64,000 nucleotides of DNA from Pandoraea oxalativorans (GTDB lineage Bacteria; Pseudomonadota; Gammaproteobacteria; Burkholderiales; Burkholderiaceae): contig NZ_CP011253.3 in NCBI RefSeq assembly GCF_000972785.3, positions 4,092,001 to 4,156,000 of the forward strand. Reading direction: 5' to 3'. Both the position numbers and the translations under genes were made by a program. This document shows positions 35,575 to 44,509 of the stretch, in pieces. Position 1 is the first letter of the stretch, and each line of letters starts with the position of its first letter. Below the pieces are notes generated by a model. That model searched no databases and had not been told where the DNA came from. It saw only the letters and a list, made by a program, of their open reading frames with translations.

Positions 35575-36222
35575 TCAGCGTCCGGTAATCATGGTGCGCA
35601 GCGTGCGGGGCACCAAAGCCACCATCGCCACGTGGACGACGACGAAGCCCACGAGGCCGGCCATCGCGATGAAGTGAACGAGGCGTGCGCCCTGAAAGCC
35701 GCCGAACAGCGTGCACAACCAACCGAGTTGCACGGGCTTCCATACCGCCAGCCCCGACGCGACGAGCAACACCAGGTCGAGCACGGCGAACAGATAGGCG
35801 GCGCGTTGCACCTGGTTGTAGTGACGGGGATCGTCATGCGTGAGCCGACCGCGCAGTGCCGCGAAGAGGTCGCGCACGACACCGCGCGGCGTCAGCGGGA
35901 AAAAGCGACGCGAGAAGCGGCCGCTTGCGGCGTTCGTCGTTAGATAGATCAGACCGTTGGCAACCAGCAGCCACATGGCGGCGAAGTGCCACTGCAACGC
36001 GCCGCCGAGCCAACCGCCGAGCGTGATCTCGTTCGGAAAGCGGAAGGGGAAAATCGGCGAAGCGTTATAGATGCGCCAGCCGCTCATGACCATCGCGACG
36101 ACGGCCAGCACGTTGAGCCAGTGCGTCACGCGCAGCCACCAGGGCTGAACCGTAGCGGGACGCACCGGAGGCTGTGCCGCAGGGGGCACCGACTTCGTCA
36201 TCGTGGTCATCGCGGTCTCCAT
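35575..36222 (-). CDS. cytochrome b561-type membrane subunit for the Mo oxidoreductase
   Basis: A 215-residue inner-membrane protein with four membrane helices and well-placed His ligands for two b haems: WLRVTHWLNVLAVVAMV, LQWHFAAMWLLVANG, and GARLVHFIAMAGLVGFVVVHVAMVAL. It is 49 bases upstream of the Mo oxidoreductase gene on the same strand, so the two form a quinol-to-enzyme or enzyme-to-quinone electron pathway. It is of the nickel-hydrogenase/formate-dehydrogenase cytochrome b type rather than an MsrQ-like protein. Confidence 0.88.
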   Translation of the reverse strand: METAMTTMTKSVPPAAQPPVRPATVQPWWLRVTHWLNVLAVVAMVMSGWRIYNASPIFPFRFPNEITLGGWLGGALQWHFAAMWLLVANGLIYLTTNAASGRFSRRFFPLTPRGVVRDLFAALRGRLTHDDPRHYNQVQRAAYLFAVLDLVLLVASGLAVWKPVQLGWLCTLFGGFQGARLVHFIAMAGLVGFVVVHVAMVALVPRTLRTMITGR

Positions 36223-36457
36223 CGCAGAAGTGTTGTTCGATGGAGTCAGTGTCGCCGCGTGCCGGTGACGAAGTCCTCACGAAGAATTAACTTTTTCGTG
36301 ACGAACGGCGCAAGGGGGAATACCGGGTGCCAAACGGTGTTCCCGTGTTGCGGTGTTGCCGCGCCCGGCAGCTCAGCAGGGCAATCGTGGGAAGCGGGCC
36401 GGGACGACGGTCCTGCGGCCCAGGACGCGATGGACGTCCGGTGCCTTCAGGAGCGGC

Positions 36458-36991
36458 TCACTCGTCGTCCGGGTCGACGGCGTTGCCTTCTTTGAGATAC
36501 GCGTCGAAGGTCGGCACGTGGGCGTCGAGCAGTGAGCGGATTTCCTTGATGAGGGTGTCGTAATGCGCGACGAGGTTCTGTGCGAACGGCGTCAACTGTG
36601 CCCCGCCACCCGAGACGCCACCGATGTGGCGCGTGACGAGCGGCTCGCGAAATTCGTGGTTCATCGCTTCGACGAGCAGCCATGCGCGGCGGTACGACAT
36701 GTTCATACGACGTGCCGCTGCCGAGATCGACCCGGTCGCATCGATGGCGCGCAGCAGTGTGAGACGCCCCGGGCCAAACACCGGCGTCTCGCCGTCGCGA
36801 ATGCGCACACGCACGTCGTACCCTGCCACGCCCGGCGACACCGGCTCCTTGCCAGCCGCTTCGAGCGCTTCGGCCGTCGCCAGCAACTCGCGCGCAAGCG
36901 CGTCGCGCTGAGCGTCTTCCTGCCGTGGCGGTGGTGGCGAGGGTGACACCTCAGCCGTCGCAGATTTGCCCTGACGGCGCTCAACTGGCAT
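36458..36991 (-). CDS. ModE-type winged-helix regulator without a TOBE domain
   Basis: A 177-residue protein whose middle matches the ModE N-terminal DNA-binding domain: PGRLTLLRAIDATGSISAAARRMNMSYRRAWLLVEAMN near residues 75-115, then LTPFAQNLVAHYDTLIKEI. The C-terminal Mop/TOBE molybdate-binding domains of E. coli ModE are absent, so molybdate sensing would need another protein or another mechanism. The first 50 residues are a Pro/Ala-rich extension. It overlaps the CoxG-like gene by 11 bases and lies in a neighbourhood of molybdenum genes. Confidence 0.88.
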   Translation of the reverse strand: MPVERRQGKSATAEVSPSPPPPRQEDAQRDALARELLATAEALEAAGKEPVSPGVAGYDVRVRIRDGETPVFGPGRLTLLRAIDATGSISAAARRMNMSYRRAWLLVEAMNHEFREPLVTRHIGGVSGGGAQLTPFAQNLVAHYDTLIKEIRSLLDAHVPTFDAYLKEGNAVDPDDE

Positions 36992-37598
36992 GGTTGCCCC
37001 ACATGACGATAAAGATCAGAATCAGCAGCGCCACGGCCCATGGCCACCAGCGCGAGAGCTTGCCCCGCGTCGAAGGCATGTCGCGCACCGCGGCGTCGGT
37101 GGCCAGCGCGGCGGCCACTTCGCCGTCGGCGGCAATGGGATCGTTCAGCTTGTGGTGCGGTGCGATGGCTGCCGTCAGGCGTCGGAAGAATTCGTTGGCG
37201 AGCGCGGCGGCCGCCCCGTCGACCTCCGGCGTATCGAGCCTGGCGTACTCGGCGCCGAACTGCGCCTTCAGGTCGTAAGTCATCAATGTGGTCATCGGTC
37301 CTTGCGGTTGCAGCGTGACGGCGGCCTGACCGCGCGTGAGGCCCGCCGACGAGCCGATCCCGTCGAAATGCAGTGTGTACGAGGTCGGCGCGATGACGTC
37401 GGTGAGCTTGATGCGCCCGGTCCAACGTCCGCCGACGGGGCCGAGTGTCGCTGCGATTGCGAGGGTCCACGTCGTATCGTCCACGCGCTCGATCGACTCG
37501 CATCCGGGAATACATCCCTGCAACACGCCCGGGTCGTTGAGCGCGATCCACGCGACGTCGCGCGCGACGGGTAACTGTCGACTGTTCTGTAGTTCCAT
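36981..37598 (-). CDS. CoxG-like SRPBCC protein with C-terminal membrane anchor
   Basis: A 205-residue protein. The first 150 residues are the carbon-monoxide-dehydrogenase subunit G (CoxG) type of SRPBCC domain (ALNDPGVLQGCIPGCESIER; YTLHFDGIGSSAGLTRGQA). The C-terminus is one membrane helix (WWPWAVALLILIFIVMW) with a short tail. CoxG is thought to recruit Mo-enzyme maturation factors to the membrane. There are no cox or xanthine dehydrogenase structural genes in the window, so this protein may serve a Mo hydroxylase encoded elsewhere. Co-operonic with the ModE-like gene. Confidence 0.85.
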   Translation of the reverse strand: MELQNSRQLPVARDVAWIALNDPGVLQGCIPGCESIERVDDTTWTLAIAATLGPVGGRWTGRIKLTDVIAPTSYTLHFDGIGSSAGLTRGQAAVTLQPQGPMTTLMTYDLKAQFGAEYARLDTPEVDGAAAALANEFFRRLTAAIAPHHKLNDPIAADGEVAAALATDAAVRDMPSTRGKLSRWWPWAVALLILIFIVMWGNHAS

Positions 37599-37967
37599 TG
37601 CCTCTCTCCTTAGCGTCTGCGCCCGAAGGACGTCCCTCCCTCAGGTGGCATGGCAGCATCGCAACGTGGCGACGTACGGATATTGCGGCATTGCGGCGTT
37701 GTCTCGAACATCGAACTATTGTGACACGAGTAACCGCTCGTCAGATCACGGCCGCAGCATCGTCTCCTCGGGGTGGCGATGTCGATCCGCCACACGTCGA
37801 CCCTCACCGGAACTCCGTCCGACCGGAGTATCCGCCGAAATACAGCGCGAGCCAAGGCGCGATATACTTCGCCGCATCACATCGAGCGGCGCAGTAACAG
37901 AGCCATCGGCAGCCAGTGTCCCGCTGGCAAGTGGTCGGCCGCTCGCATATTGGCGAAGGAAAGTGCT
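37599..37967. promoter_or_regulatory. Divergent promoter region between coxG-like and xdhC-like genes
   Basis: A 369-base divergent gap. An AT-richer part at about 37690-37735 (TCGAACTATTGTGACACG) is the best candidate promoter area. I see no clean palindrome, and the open frames that cross it lack family features. Confidence 0.4.
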
Positions 37968-38999
37968 ATGGACAGTGTCGATCTGGAAGTGCTGAAGTCC
38001 GCCGTGCAGTGGACGCGCGCGGGCTTTTTCGTCACGCTGGGCACCGTTGTGCGCACCTGGGGCTCCGCCCCGCGTCCCGTCGGCTCGATGCTCGCGATCC
38101 GCGAAGACGGTCATCTCGTCGGCTCCGTGTCCGGCGGCTGCGTCGAAGACGACCTCGTCGCGCGTATTCGCGCCGGCGACTGGCCGCAGGACCGTCCCCA
38201 AATCACCAGCTATGGCGTCACCGCCGAGCAAGCGCATCGCTTCGGGCTGCCGTGTGGCGGCACGCTGCAACTGGTGCTCGAACCCGTGCGTGAGACGTCG
38301 CGCATTCCCGAACTGCTCGACAGCATCGGTCAGTTCCGGCTCGTCGTGCGCGAATTGGATATGAAGACCGGCGCGGTCCGTATGGCGCCGGGACACCACA
38401 CACCGCCCGTGGAATTCGACGGCGAGCGTCTGATCACATCGCATGGGCCGCGCCGTCGTCTGGTGGTGATCGGTGCGGGGCAGCTCTCGAAATATGTGGC
38501 GAGCATGGCGTGCGCGCTTGACTATCACGTGATCGTGTGCGACCCGCGCAGCGAGTATGCGGACGAATGGCAGGTCGAGGGCACCGAACTCTCGCGCGAG
38601 ATGCCGGACGATCTCATCGTCCGTCTGCAACTCGATTCCCACAGCGCCGTGCTCACGCTCACGCACGATCCGAAGCTCGACGACATGGCGCTGCTCGAAG
38701 CGCTCAAATCGCCCGCCTTCTACATCGGTGCGATCGGCTCGCGTGTGAACAATGCGCGGCGTCGCGAGCGGCTCTCGCTGTTCGATCTGAGCACGACGGA
38801 GATCGAGCGGCTGCATGGCCCCGTCGGCATGCATCTCGGTGCGCGCACGCCTGCCGAAATCGCCGTGGCGATTCTTGCCGAGATGACCGCGATCAAAAAC
38901 GGCATCGCCGTCACGCAGACGTTTGCCTTGCGTACCGACAGTGCGGCAGACGGGGCAGACGGCCCCCCCGCTGCCACCGCGTGCCCCAGCGCCGCCTGA
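37968..38999 (+). CDS. XdhC/CoxI-family molybdenum-enzyme maturation factor
   Basis: A 343-residue protein. The XdhC N-terminal domain shows TLGTVVRTWGSAPRPVGSML and VSGGCVEDDLVARI near residues 20-60. The Rossmann-type C-terminal domain has VVIGAGQLSKYVASMA near 165 and FYIGAIGSRVNNARRRERL near 255. XdhC proteins bind and sulfurate the molybdenum cofactor before insertion into xanthine dehydrogenase-type enzymes. ATG 37968 follows GAAGGAAAG. It is divergent from the CoxG-like gene, which matches a shared maturation role. Confidence 0.9.
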   Translation: MDSVDLEVLKSAVQWTRAGFFVTLGTVVRTWGSAPRPVGSMLAIREDGHLVGSVSGGCVEDDLVARIRAGDWPQDRPQITSYGVTAEQAHRFGLPCGGTLQLVLEPVRETSRIPELLDSIGQFRLVVRELDMKTGAVRMAPGHHTPPVEFDGERLITSHGPRRRLVVIGAGQLSKYVASMACALDYHVIVCDPRSEYADEWQVEGTELSREMPDDLIVRLQLDSHSAVLTLTHDPKLDDMALLEALKSPAFYIGAIGSRVNNARRRERLSLFDLSTTEIERLHGPVGMHLGARTPAEIAVAILAEMTAIKNGIAVTQTFALRTDSAADGADGPPAATACPSAA

Positions 39000-39061
39000 G
39001 CGCTCGGCACCTCGCGCCCCGCCCCTTTCCAACGCCGAAAACGACGCCGAAAGCGACGCCG

Positions 39062-39096
39062 AAAAAAAAGCGCCGCCATGAAGAACATGGCGGCGC
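39062..39096 (-). terminator. Rho-independent terminator after the small periplasmic protein gene
   Basis: GCGCCGCCATG (39070-39080) pairs perfectly with 39086-39096, loop AAGAA. Read on the minus strand it ends in eight Ts (A run 39062-39069). It lies about 105 bases after the stop at 39202 and also faces the xdhC-like transcript. Confidence 0.9.
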
Positions 39097-39201
39097 AACT
39101 CGCTCACTCGTTGCAGAGTGGTACTGCCTGGTACTGCCTGGGTAACCTCCACTTACGCATCGAACATCCGTGGCGCTACATTCGCCCGACCGATCGGCAC
39201 A

Positions 39202-39651
39202 TCATTCGTGCGGCCACAGAAACGATGCGACGGCGTGGCCCTTGGCGGAAACCTTCACATCCTTCGTCATGGGTTTGCCCTCGTACGTCACCTTCACGGT
39301 GTAGTCGCCGTCGGGCAACTTCACCAGCATGTACGGCCCTTTCGCGCGAGTATCGAGCACCGTCGTGCCGCCATGCATGATCTGCACCTGTGCGTCGGCA
39401 ATGTATTCGTTCGCGCCATTGCCGCGTGCAGCCATCGTGATGGACAGCGGCCAACGCGACGCTTCGCGCTTGAACGTGCCCGATTCGTCGCTGTCGATGC
39501 CACCGGACACATACGTCACGTTGCCCTGCTGCATCGTCGGGGGCAATGTACCGCCCTGTGCATGCGCGACGGAAATGCCGCCCAGACTGCCCGTCAGTGC
39601 TGCGGCCGTGGCGGCTGCCACCGACCAGCGTTGCCATTGTCGTTGCCACAT
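39202..39651 (-). CDS. small exported protein with carboxypeptidase-regulatory-like beta domain
   Basis: A 149-residue protein with a signal peptide (MWQRQWQRW, hydrophobic Ala-rich core, cleavage near AHA before QGG). The mature part ends in a beta-sandwich-like segment, AKGPYMLVKLPDGDYTVKVTYEGK, as in carboxypeptidase-regulatory-like domains. GGAGG lies in front of ATG 39651. No enzyme motif is seen, and the role is unknown. It is downstream of the DegP-like protease on the same strand, 123 bases away, and has its own terminator. Confidence 0.75.
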   Translation of the reverse strand: MWQRQWQRWSVAAATAAALTGSLGGISVAHAQGGTLPPTMQQGNVTYVSGGIDSDESGTFKREASRWPLSITMAARGNGANEYIADAQVQIMHGGTTVLDTRAKGPYMLVKLPDGDYTVKVTYEGKPMTKDVKVSAKGHAVASFLWPHE

Positions 39652-39774
39652 ATTCAACCTCCCCTTGCATGACTTAAGCGATGCGGTTCGTACCGACAGC
39701 GCTGCCGCCGGTACCCGGGTAGTGCGTGGCATCCCTTGGCGTCTTTCCCGGGGCCTGTGTTGATGCTCAGAGGC

Positions 39775-41331
39775 TTAGCCGAGATCGACCGGGATGAAAA
39801 TCTGTTGCCCGTCGCGCTGCACGAGCAACGCGACATTATTGCCCGCCTTCTTGAGCTTCTCGCTCAGTTGCGCGGCGCTTGTCACCGGCGTGCCGTTGAG
39901 CGACAGAATGATGTCGCCCGCCTCCACACCGGCCTGCTCCGCCGGACCACCTGCACGTGCGACCAGCAGACCGTTCGTCACCTGCGCCGCCTGCTTTTCC
40001 TGCGGCGACAGTTCGCGAACCGCCAGGCCCAGACGACCGTGCGTCGCAGAATCGTCGGCACTCGCCACGTCCTTCTTGTCGCTGAGCGCAGCAATCTTGA
40101 CCGAGACGTCCTGCTTCGCGCCGTTACGCCACACGGTAAGCGTAGCCGTCTGTCCCGGACGCATATCCGCAATCTTCTCCGGCAACTGGACCGAATCCTC
40201 GATGGTCGCGCCGTTGACGGCCAGAATCACGTCGCCCGCCTTCAGATCCGACTTCGCCGCCGGGCCGTTCTTGTCAATCGACGACACCAACGCACCGGTA
40301 GGCTTGGGCAGGCCGAACGATTTCGCCAGCGACTGATTCACTTCCTGAATCGCCACACCGATACGACCGCGACTCACCTTGCCGTACTGCTGAAGCTGCC
40401 CCTTGACCTTCATCGCCATGTCGATCGGAATCGCGAACGACAAGCCCTGGAATCCGCCGGTACGCGAATAGATCATCGAGTTGATGCCGATGACCTCACC
40501 GTTCAGGTTGAACAGCGGTCCACCCGAATTACCCGGGTTGACCGGCACGTCGGTCTGGATGAACGGTGTGTAATTCTCGTCGGGCAACGCACGCGCTTTC
40601 GCCGACACGATACCCGCCGTCACCGTGTTGTCGAAGCCGTACGGCGAACCGATGGCAACAACCCACTCACCCGCCTTCGACTTCGACGGATCGCCGATCT
40701 TCACCGTCGGCAAATCCGTGGCGGCAATCTTCAGCAACGCTACGTCGCTCGTCTTGTCGCTGCCCACGACCTTCGCTTTGTACTCGCGCTTGTCGGTGAG
40801 CTTTACCGTCACCTGACTCGCGTCGTCGACGACGTGGGCGTTGGTGAGGATGTAGCCGTCCGGGCTCACGATGAAGCCCGAGCCGAGGCTGCGCGTCGGC
40901 CCGCTGCTGCCGTCGTCGCCACCGTCGCCGCCGTCGCCGCCGTCGTTACGCGGCGCGCCGTAGAAGTGGCGGAAGAACTGGAACAGCGGATCGCTCGGAT
41001 CCATGCCCGGCGGGAGCTGATTCGACTGATTTGCAGCCGCGCCGCGTTGCGCCGAAGGTTTCCCATCGTGCGTCACACTGATGTTGACTACGGCCGGTCC
41101 GTATTGTTCCGCCAGTTGCGAGAAGTCCGGCACCAGCATGCGGGGCGCGGTATTCGGGCTATTTTGGGCGGCGACCGGGGTCGTAGCCGGGGAGCTTGCA
41201 GCGCTCGCGTCGCTGACCATTTCCGAGGTCAGAGGCGTCTGCCAGTGCTGACGACCGGCCACATAGCCGCCCGTCAGGGCGACGAGCACGGCACCGGCAA
41301 CCAACGTACGAGTGAGCTTCGAAGTCTGCAT
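39775..41331 (-). CDS. periplasmic serine protease/chaperone of the DegP/DegQ (HtrA) family
   Basis: Degrades or refolds damaged periplasmic proteins. The 518-residue product has an N-terminal membrane/signal segment (TLVAGAVLVALTGGYVAG) and a trypsin-like domain with the triad His in YILTNAHVVDD, Asp in TSDVALLKI and Ser in NPGNSGGPLFNL. Two PDZ domains follow (GRIGVAIQEVNQSL and GLAVRELSPQEK). A GGDGGDGGDDGSSG stretch lies in the LA loop. ATG 41331 is preferred because AAGGAGAG lies just upstream. This is the MucD/DegQ-like form of betaproteobacteria. Confidence 0.95.
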   Translation of the reverse strand: MQTSKLTRTLVAGAVLVALTGGYVAGRQHWQTPLTSEMVSDASAASSPATTPVAAQNSPNTAPRMLVPDFSQLAEQYGPAVVNISVTHDGKPSAQRGAAANQSNQLPPGMDPSDPLFQFFRHFYGAPRNDGGDGGDGGDDGSSGPTRSLGSGFIVSPDGYILTNAHVVDDASQVTVKLTDKREYKAKVVGSDKTSDVALLKIAATDLPTVKIGDPSKSKAGEWVVAIGSPYGFDNTVTAGIVSAKARALPDENYTPFIQTDVPVNPGNSGGPLFNLNGEVIGINSMIYSRTGGFQGLSFAIPIDMAMKVKGQLQQYGKVSRGRIGVAIQEVNQSLAKSFGLPKPTGALVSSIDKNGPAAKSDLKAGDVILAVNGATIEDSVQLPEKIADMRPGQTATLTVWRNGAKQDVSVKIAALSDKKDVASADDSATHGRLGLAVRELSPQEKQAAQVTNGLLVARAGGPAEQAGVEAGDIILSLNGTPVTSAAQLSEKLKKAGNNVALLVQRDGQQIFIPVDLG

Positions 41332-41651
41332 GAGTCTCTCCTTACCGACGACCACGTTTGAACATGACTGTCATCGTAGAGAGGCTCCCTTAAGAGAACC
41401 TTAAGACGAAACTTGAAGAAGCACTCGGGAGACTTCTAGACGGCAACGACACCACTCGACGAAAAAGCGTCGACGCCGAAATGTCATTCATCGAAGACGA
41501 ATCAGCGCGACAGTGATGGCTATGCGTTACGGCGGCAGACGTTTGAAAGCGCACCTCGCGTTGTTCGACTTGCGTACGTCGGGTGCCGCTGTCTACGGTG
41601 GCTGGGTGGTGCAATTTTGCGCCGCGCCTTTTCATCGACAGGAGAATCACG

Positions 41652-42086
41652 ATGCGCAAGACCGATATGTTGGGCACCTCCGAAGCGTCCGCGCCCTCCC
41701 AACCCTCCGAGCCCCGTCACCACACACGCCGTGCGTCACGCTGGATCGGCGCAGCCGGTACGTTTCTCTGTCTGACACTGACGATGTCTGTGCAGGCCGC
41801 ATCGGGCAATGGTGTGGGTACGCAGGGCCCGGCCGACTCGACACCCGCACAAGGGCCGACGTCCGGACAAATGCAGAGCCAGAACAGCGAATGTTCGAAG
41901 GATGCGCCGTCCGATCAGGCCATCGTCGGCAAGTCGCTCACGGAAGCCAGGTCGATGCTGCAAGGGTGCCCGTGGCGCATCGGCATGCAGGACGGCAAGA
42001 CCATGCCGATGACGCGCGATCACCGTCCGGAGCGCCGTACGCTCACGATTGAAAACGACAAAGTCACGAGCGTGACGCGCGGATGA
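41652..42086 (+). CDS. exported protein resembling I78-family peptidase inhibitors
   Basis: A 144-residue protein with a signal sequence ending near VQAASG (about residue 50) and a 45-residue Ser/Gln/Pro linker. The C-terminal 60 residues contain a Cys pair (SECSKDAPSDQAIVGK and LQGCPWRIGMQDGK) and end TMDR-like: MPMTRDHRPERRTLTIENDKV. This has the layout of the I78 serine-protease inhibitor domain, in which the RDHRPERL-type segment closes the domain. The match is by eye and moderate. ACAGGAGAATC precedes ATG 41652. It is divergent from the DegP-like protease gene. Confidence 0.65.
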   Translation: MRKTDMLGTSEASAPSQPSEPRHHTRRASRWIGAAGTFLCLTLTMSVQAASGNGVGTQGPADSTPAQGPTSGQMQSQNSECSKDAPSDQAIVGKSLTEARSMLQGCPWRIGMQDGKTMPMTRDHRPERRTLTIENDKVTSVTRG

Positions 42087-42155
42087 TTGGCGCGGTCCGT
42101 CGCCAATGCGGTGTCGACGCGAGCGTCGGCACCGCAAGATGCGAGACGCGCGAGA

Positions 42156-43565
42156 TCACAGCGCCGGGGGCACCGAGGTCGCGCCGCCGAAACTCACACG
42201 CACGCGCAATCCGTGACCGTTGCGCGCATCGAGCAATTCCACCTGCGCGCCGTGCGTCTGCGCGATGTTGCGCACGATGGCGAGACCCAGACCGCTGCCT
42301 TGCGCACGCGGCGCGTCCGGCTCGCTTGCCGCGTGCGCCGGGTGCTGGCCCGAGGCATCGGACGGCACCGTGCCATCCATCGCGGCCGCGCCGCCACGGA
42401 AGAATCGATCGAACACGCGCTCGCGCTCGGCCGGTGCAATACCCGGGCCGGTGTCTTCGATCTCGACGACCGGAGATGGCATCGCCGAGATCAGACGCAC
42501 ATCCACGTGTCCGCCCCGCGGTGTGTATTTCAGCGCGTTGTCGACGAGGTTGCCGAAGAGCGTCTGTAACGCGTTCGTATCGCCGCGCACTCGACCGATC
42601 TGCGCCAGCGCGTCAGGCGCGTCCAGTCCCAGATCGATCCCCCGTGCGACGGCCAGCGCCGCATGGTGCGCCACCACGTCCTGCAACAACGGTGCCAACG
42701 GCAAGTCGGTGAACGCCGCAGCCGCGCGTGCGGCATCCGGCTCCTGGCGCGCCAGCGTGAGCAACTGCGCCACCATGTGCGACGCACGACGCACGCCCTC
42801 ACGCAAGTCGCGCATGGCCTCGGCACGCTCGGCATCGCTGTGCGCGCGTTCGAGCAACTGCACCTGAAGCTGCAAAGCGGCGAGCGGCGTACGCAACTCA
42901 TGTGCAGCGTCTGCCACGAATGCCTTTTGCTGAACCAGTGCGTCATCGAGCCGACCGAGCAAGCTGTTGAGCGCACGCACCAGCGGGCGCACCTCGTCCG
43001 GCAGACCGGCTTCGGGGAACGCCTCCAATGCACCCGGCGCACGCGCATCGAGCGCCTTCGTCACACGACGCAACGGCCTCAACCCACGTCCCACGACAAT
43101 CCACACGAGCAAGCCGAGCAGCGGCATCGCGACGACCAGCGGCAGTAGCGTGCGCAATGCCATCGACACCGCGAGCGAGTCACGGATCACCATCGGCTGC
43201 GCGAGTTGCACGACGTTATCGCCTACGCGCGCCGCGTAGACGCGCCAGTCGCCGACGGGCGTCTGCACAGTGGTGAAGCCGAGTTCGGCACGCGGCGGCA
43301 ACGGCGTGCGCGGGTGCGAGTAGTACAACTCCACGCCGTTCTGGCTCCAGATCTGGATGACGAGACCTTCGGTGTCGTTGTGCTCGCCGGGCACGCTGGA
43401 GAACGATTCGGCAGGCAGCGACAACGCCATCTGCTGCAACTGGAAATCGAACAACTCGTTGGCTTCGGTGCGTGCCTGACGGAAGATGGCGATGCCCGCG
43501 AGCACCAGCGCAATCGCCAGCGTAATGAGCAAACCGAAGAGCAGACGGCGACGAATCGAGCGCAT
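42156..43565 (-). CDS. sensor histidine kinase (QseC/PmrB-like)
   Basis: A 469-residue membrane kinase. Transmembrane segment 1 (LLFGLLITLAIALVLAGIAIF) is followed by a periplasmic sensing region of about 120 residues and transmembrane segment 2 (LLPLVVAMPLLGLLVWIVVG), then HAMP. The phospho-acceptor H-box is FVADAAHELRTPLAALQLQ near residue 245. N, G1 and G2 boxes are LVDNALKYTPRGG, DTGPGIAPAERERVFDRFF and GSGLGLAIVRN. An Ala/Ser/Pro-rich insert lies between G1 and G2. Its ATG overlaps the regulator stop by one base (TGATG). Confidence 0.93.
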   Translation of the reverse strand: MRSIRRRLLFGLLITLAIALVLAGIAIFRQARTEANELFDFQLQQMALSLPAESFSSVPGEHNDTEGLVIQIWSQNGVELYYSHPRTPLPPRAELGFTTVQTPVGDWRVYAARVGDNVVQLAQPMVIRDSLAVSMALRTLLPLVVAMPLLGLLVWIVVGRGLRPLRRVTKALDARAPGALEAFPEAGLPDEVRPLVRALNSLLGRLDDALVQQKAFVADAAHELRTPLAALQLQVQLLERAHSDAERAEAMRDLREGVRRASHMVAQLLTLARQEPDAARAAAAFTDLPLAPLLQDVVAHHAALAVARGIDLGLDAPDALAQIGRVRGDTNALQTLFGNLVDNALKYTPRGGHVDVRLISAMPSPVVEIEDTGPGIAPAERERVFDRFFRGGAAAMDGTVPSDASGQHPAHAASEPDAPRAQGSGLGLAIVRNIAQTHGAQVELLDARNGHGLRVRVSFGGATSVPPAL

Positions 43566-44269
43566 CAGTTCGCCTCCGACGCCGATGGTCCACCGTTCGG
43601 GGTCTCGCTCGTCTGCGCGGGCATCATGTAGCCGACACCACGCACCGTGCGGATCGCATCCGCGCCGAGTTTCTTGCGCAACCCGTGAATGTGGACTTCG
43701 ACGGCGTTGCTCGCCACTTCCTCGCCCCAGCCATAGATGCGCTCTTCGAGCTGCGACTTGGATAGCACGGCCCCGGGACGGTTGAGCAACGCTTCGAGCA
43801 CGGCGTACTCGCGTGCCGAGAGCATGACGGGCGCGCCGTCGCAGGTAATCTGACGCGTTGCCGGGTCGAGCACGATACCGCCATGACGCAGTAACGGTTC
43901 GCTGCGTCCGGCCTGACGCCGGACCAACGCGCGCAGCCGCGCTGCGAGTTCGTCGAGATCGAAGGGTTTGACGAGGTAGTCGTCGGCACCGGCATCCAGC
44001 CCCTTGACGCGGTCCGCCACGGCGTCGCGCGCGGTGGCAATGAGCACCGGCAGTGTCTGACCGCGCCCGCGCAGTGTGCGCAGCACGTCGATGCCGTCGC
44101 GACGCGGCAGCCCCAGGTCGAGCAGCAGCGCGTCGTACGATTCCACGGCGAGCGCGTCGAGCGCACGCTGCCCATCGCCGACATGGTCGACGGTCCAGCC
44201 GTCCTGGCGCAGACCTTTCATGACGGCCGTGGCGATCATCGCATCGTCTTCCACCAACAAAATTCGCAT
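43565..44269 (-). CDS. OmpR/QseB-type response regulator
   Basis: A 234-residue regulator. The receiver domain begins MRILLVEDDAMIATAV, with phospho-Asp in YDALLLDLGLPRRDG near residue 51 and Lys in DDYLVKPFDLDELAARL. The C-terminal OmpR winged helix shows LSAREYAVLEALLNRPG and SNAVEVHIHGLRKKLGADAIRTVRGVGYM-like blocks. It is first in the two-gene operon with the kinase. The stimulus and regulon are unknown. The gene after it on the other strand is dacB. Confidence 0.94.
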   Translation of the reverse strand: MRILLVEDDAMIATAVMKGLRQDGWTVDHVGDGQRALDALAVESYDALLLDLGLPRRDGIDVLRTLRGRGQTLPVLIATARDAVADRVKGLDAGADDYLVKPFDLDELAARLRALVRRQAGRSEPLLRHGGIVLDPATRQITCDGAPVMLSAREYAVLEALLNRPGAVLSKSQLEERIYGWGEEVASNAVEVHIHGLRKKLGADAIRTVRGVGYMMPAQTSETPNGGPSASEAN

Positions 44270-44509
44270 GGTTGGGTACCGGTTGAGGCTTGCCCGGCAT
44301 GTCCGACATCGGTCGCAAGCGTTGGGCGTCCACCGATTTGCCCGACGCAGCGCGCGTCGGGAGGGATCGCTCAATGTTGCCTTCGAGTGACACTCACCGG
44401 AATTCGACTCATTGTAGCGACAGTTCGTTGCACGTCGGACTTACAATGGCACGCATCGCACCGCGCTGTGGGGTTTCGCAGCGCGCAACACTGGAGAACT
44501 CCGCCCGTC

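Noticed and set aside
42156..44393. A single 745-codon frame that would fuse kinase and upstream sequence
   Set aside because: The first 276 residues are an alternative reading of the response-regulator gene. The kinase starts at 43565 in a TGATG overlap with the regulator stop.
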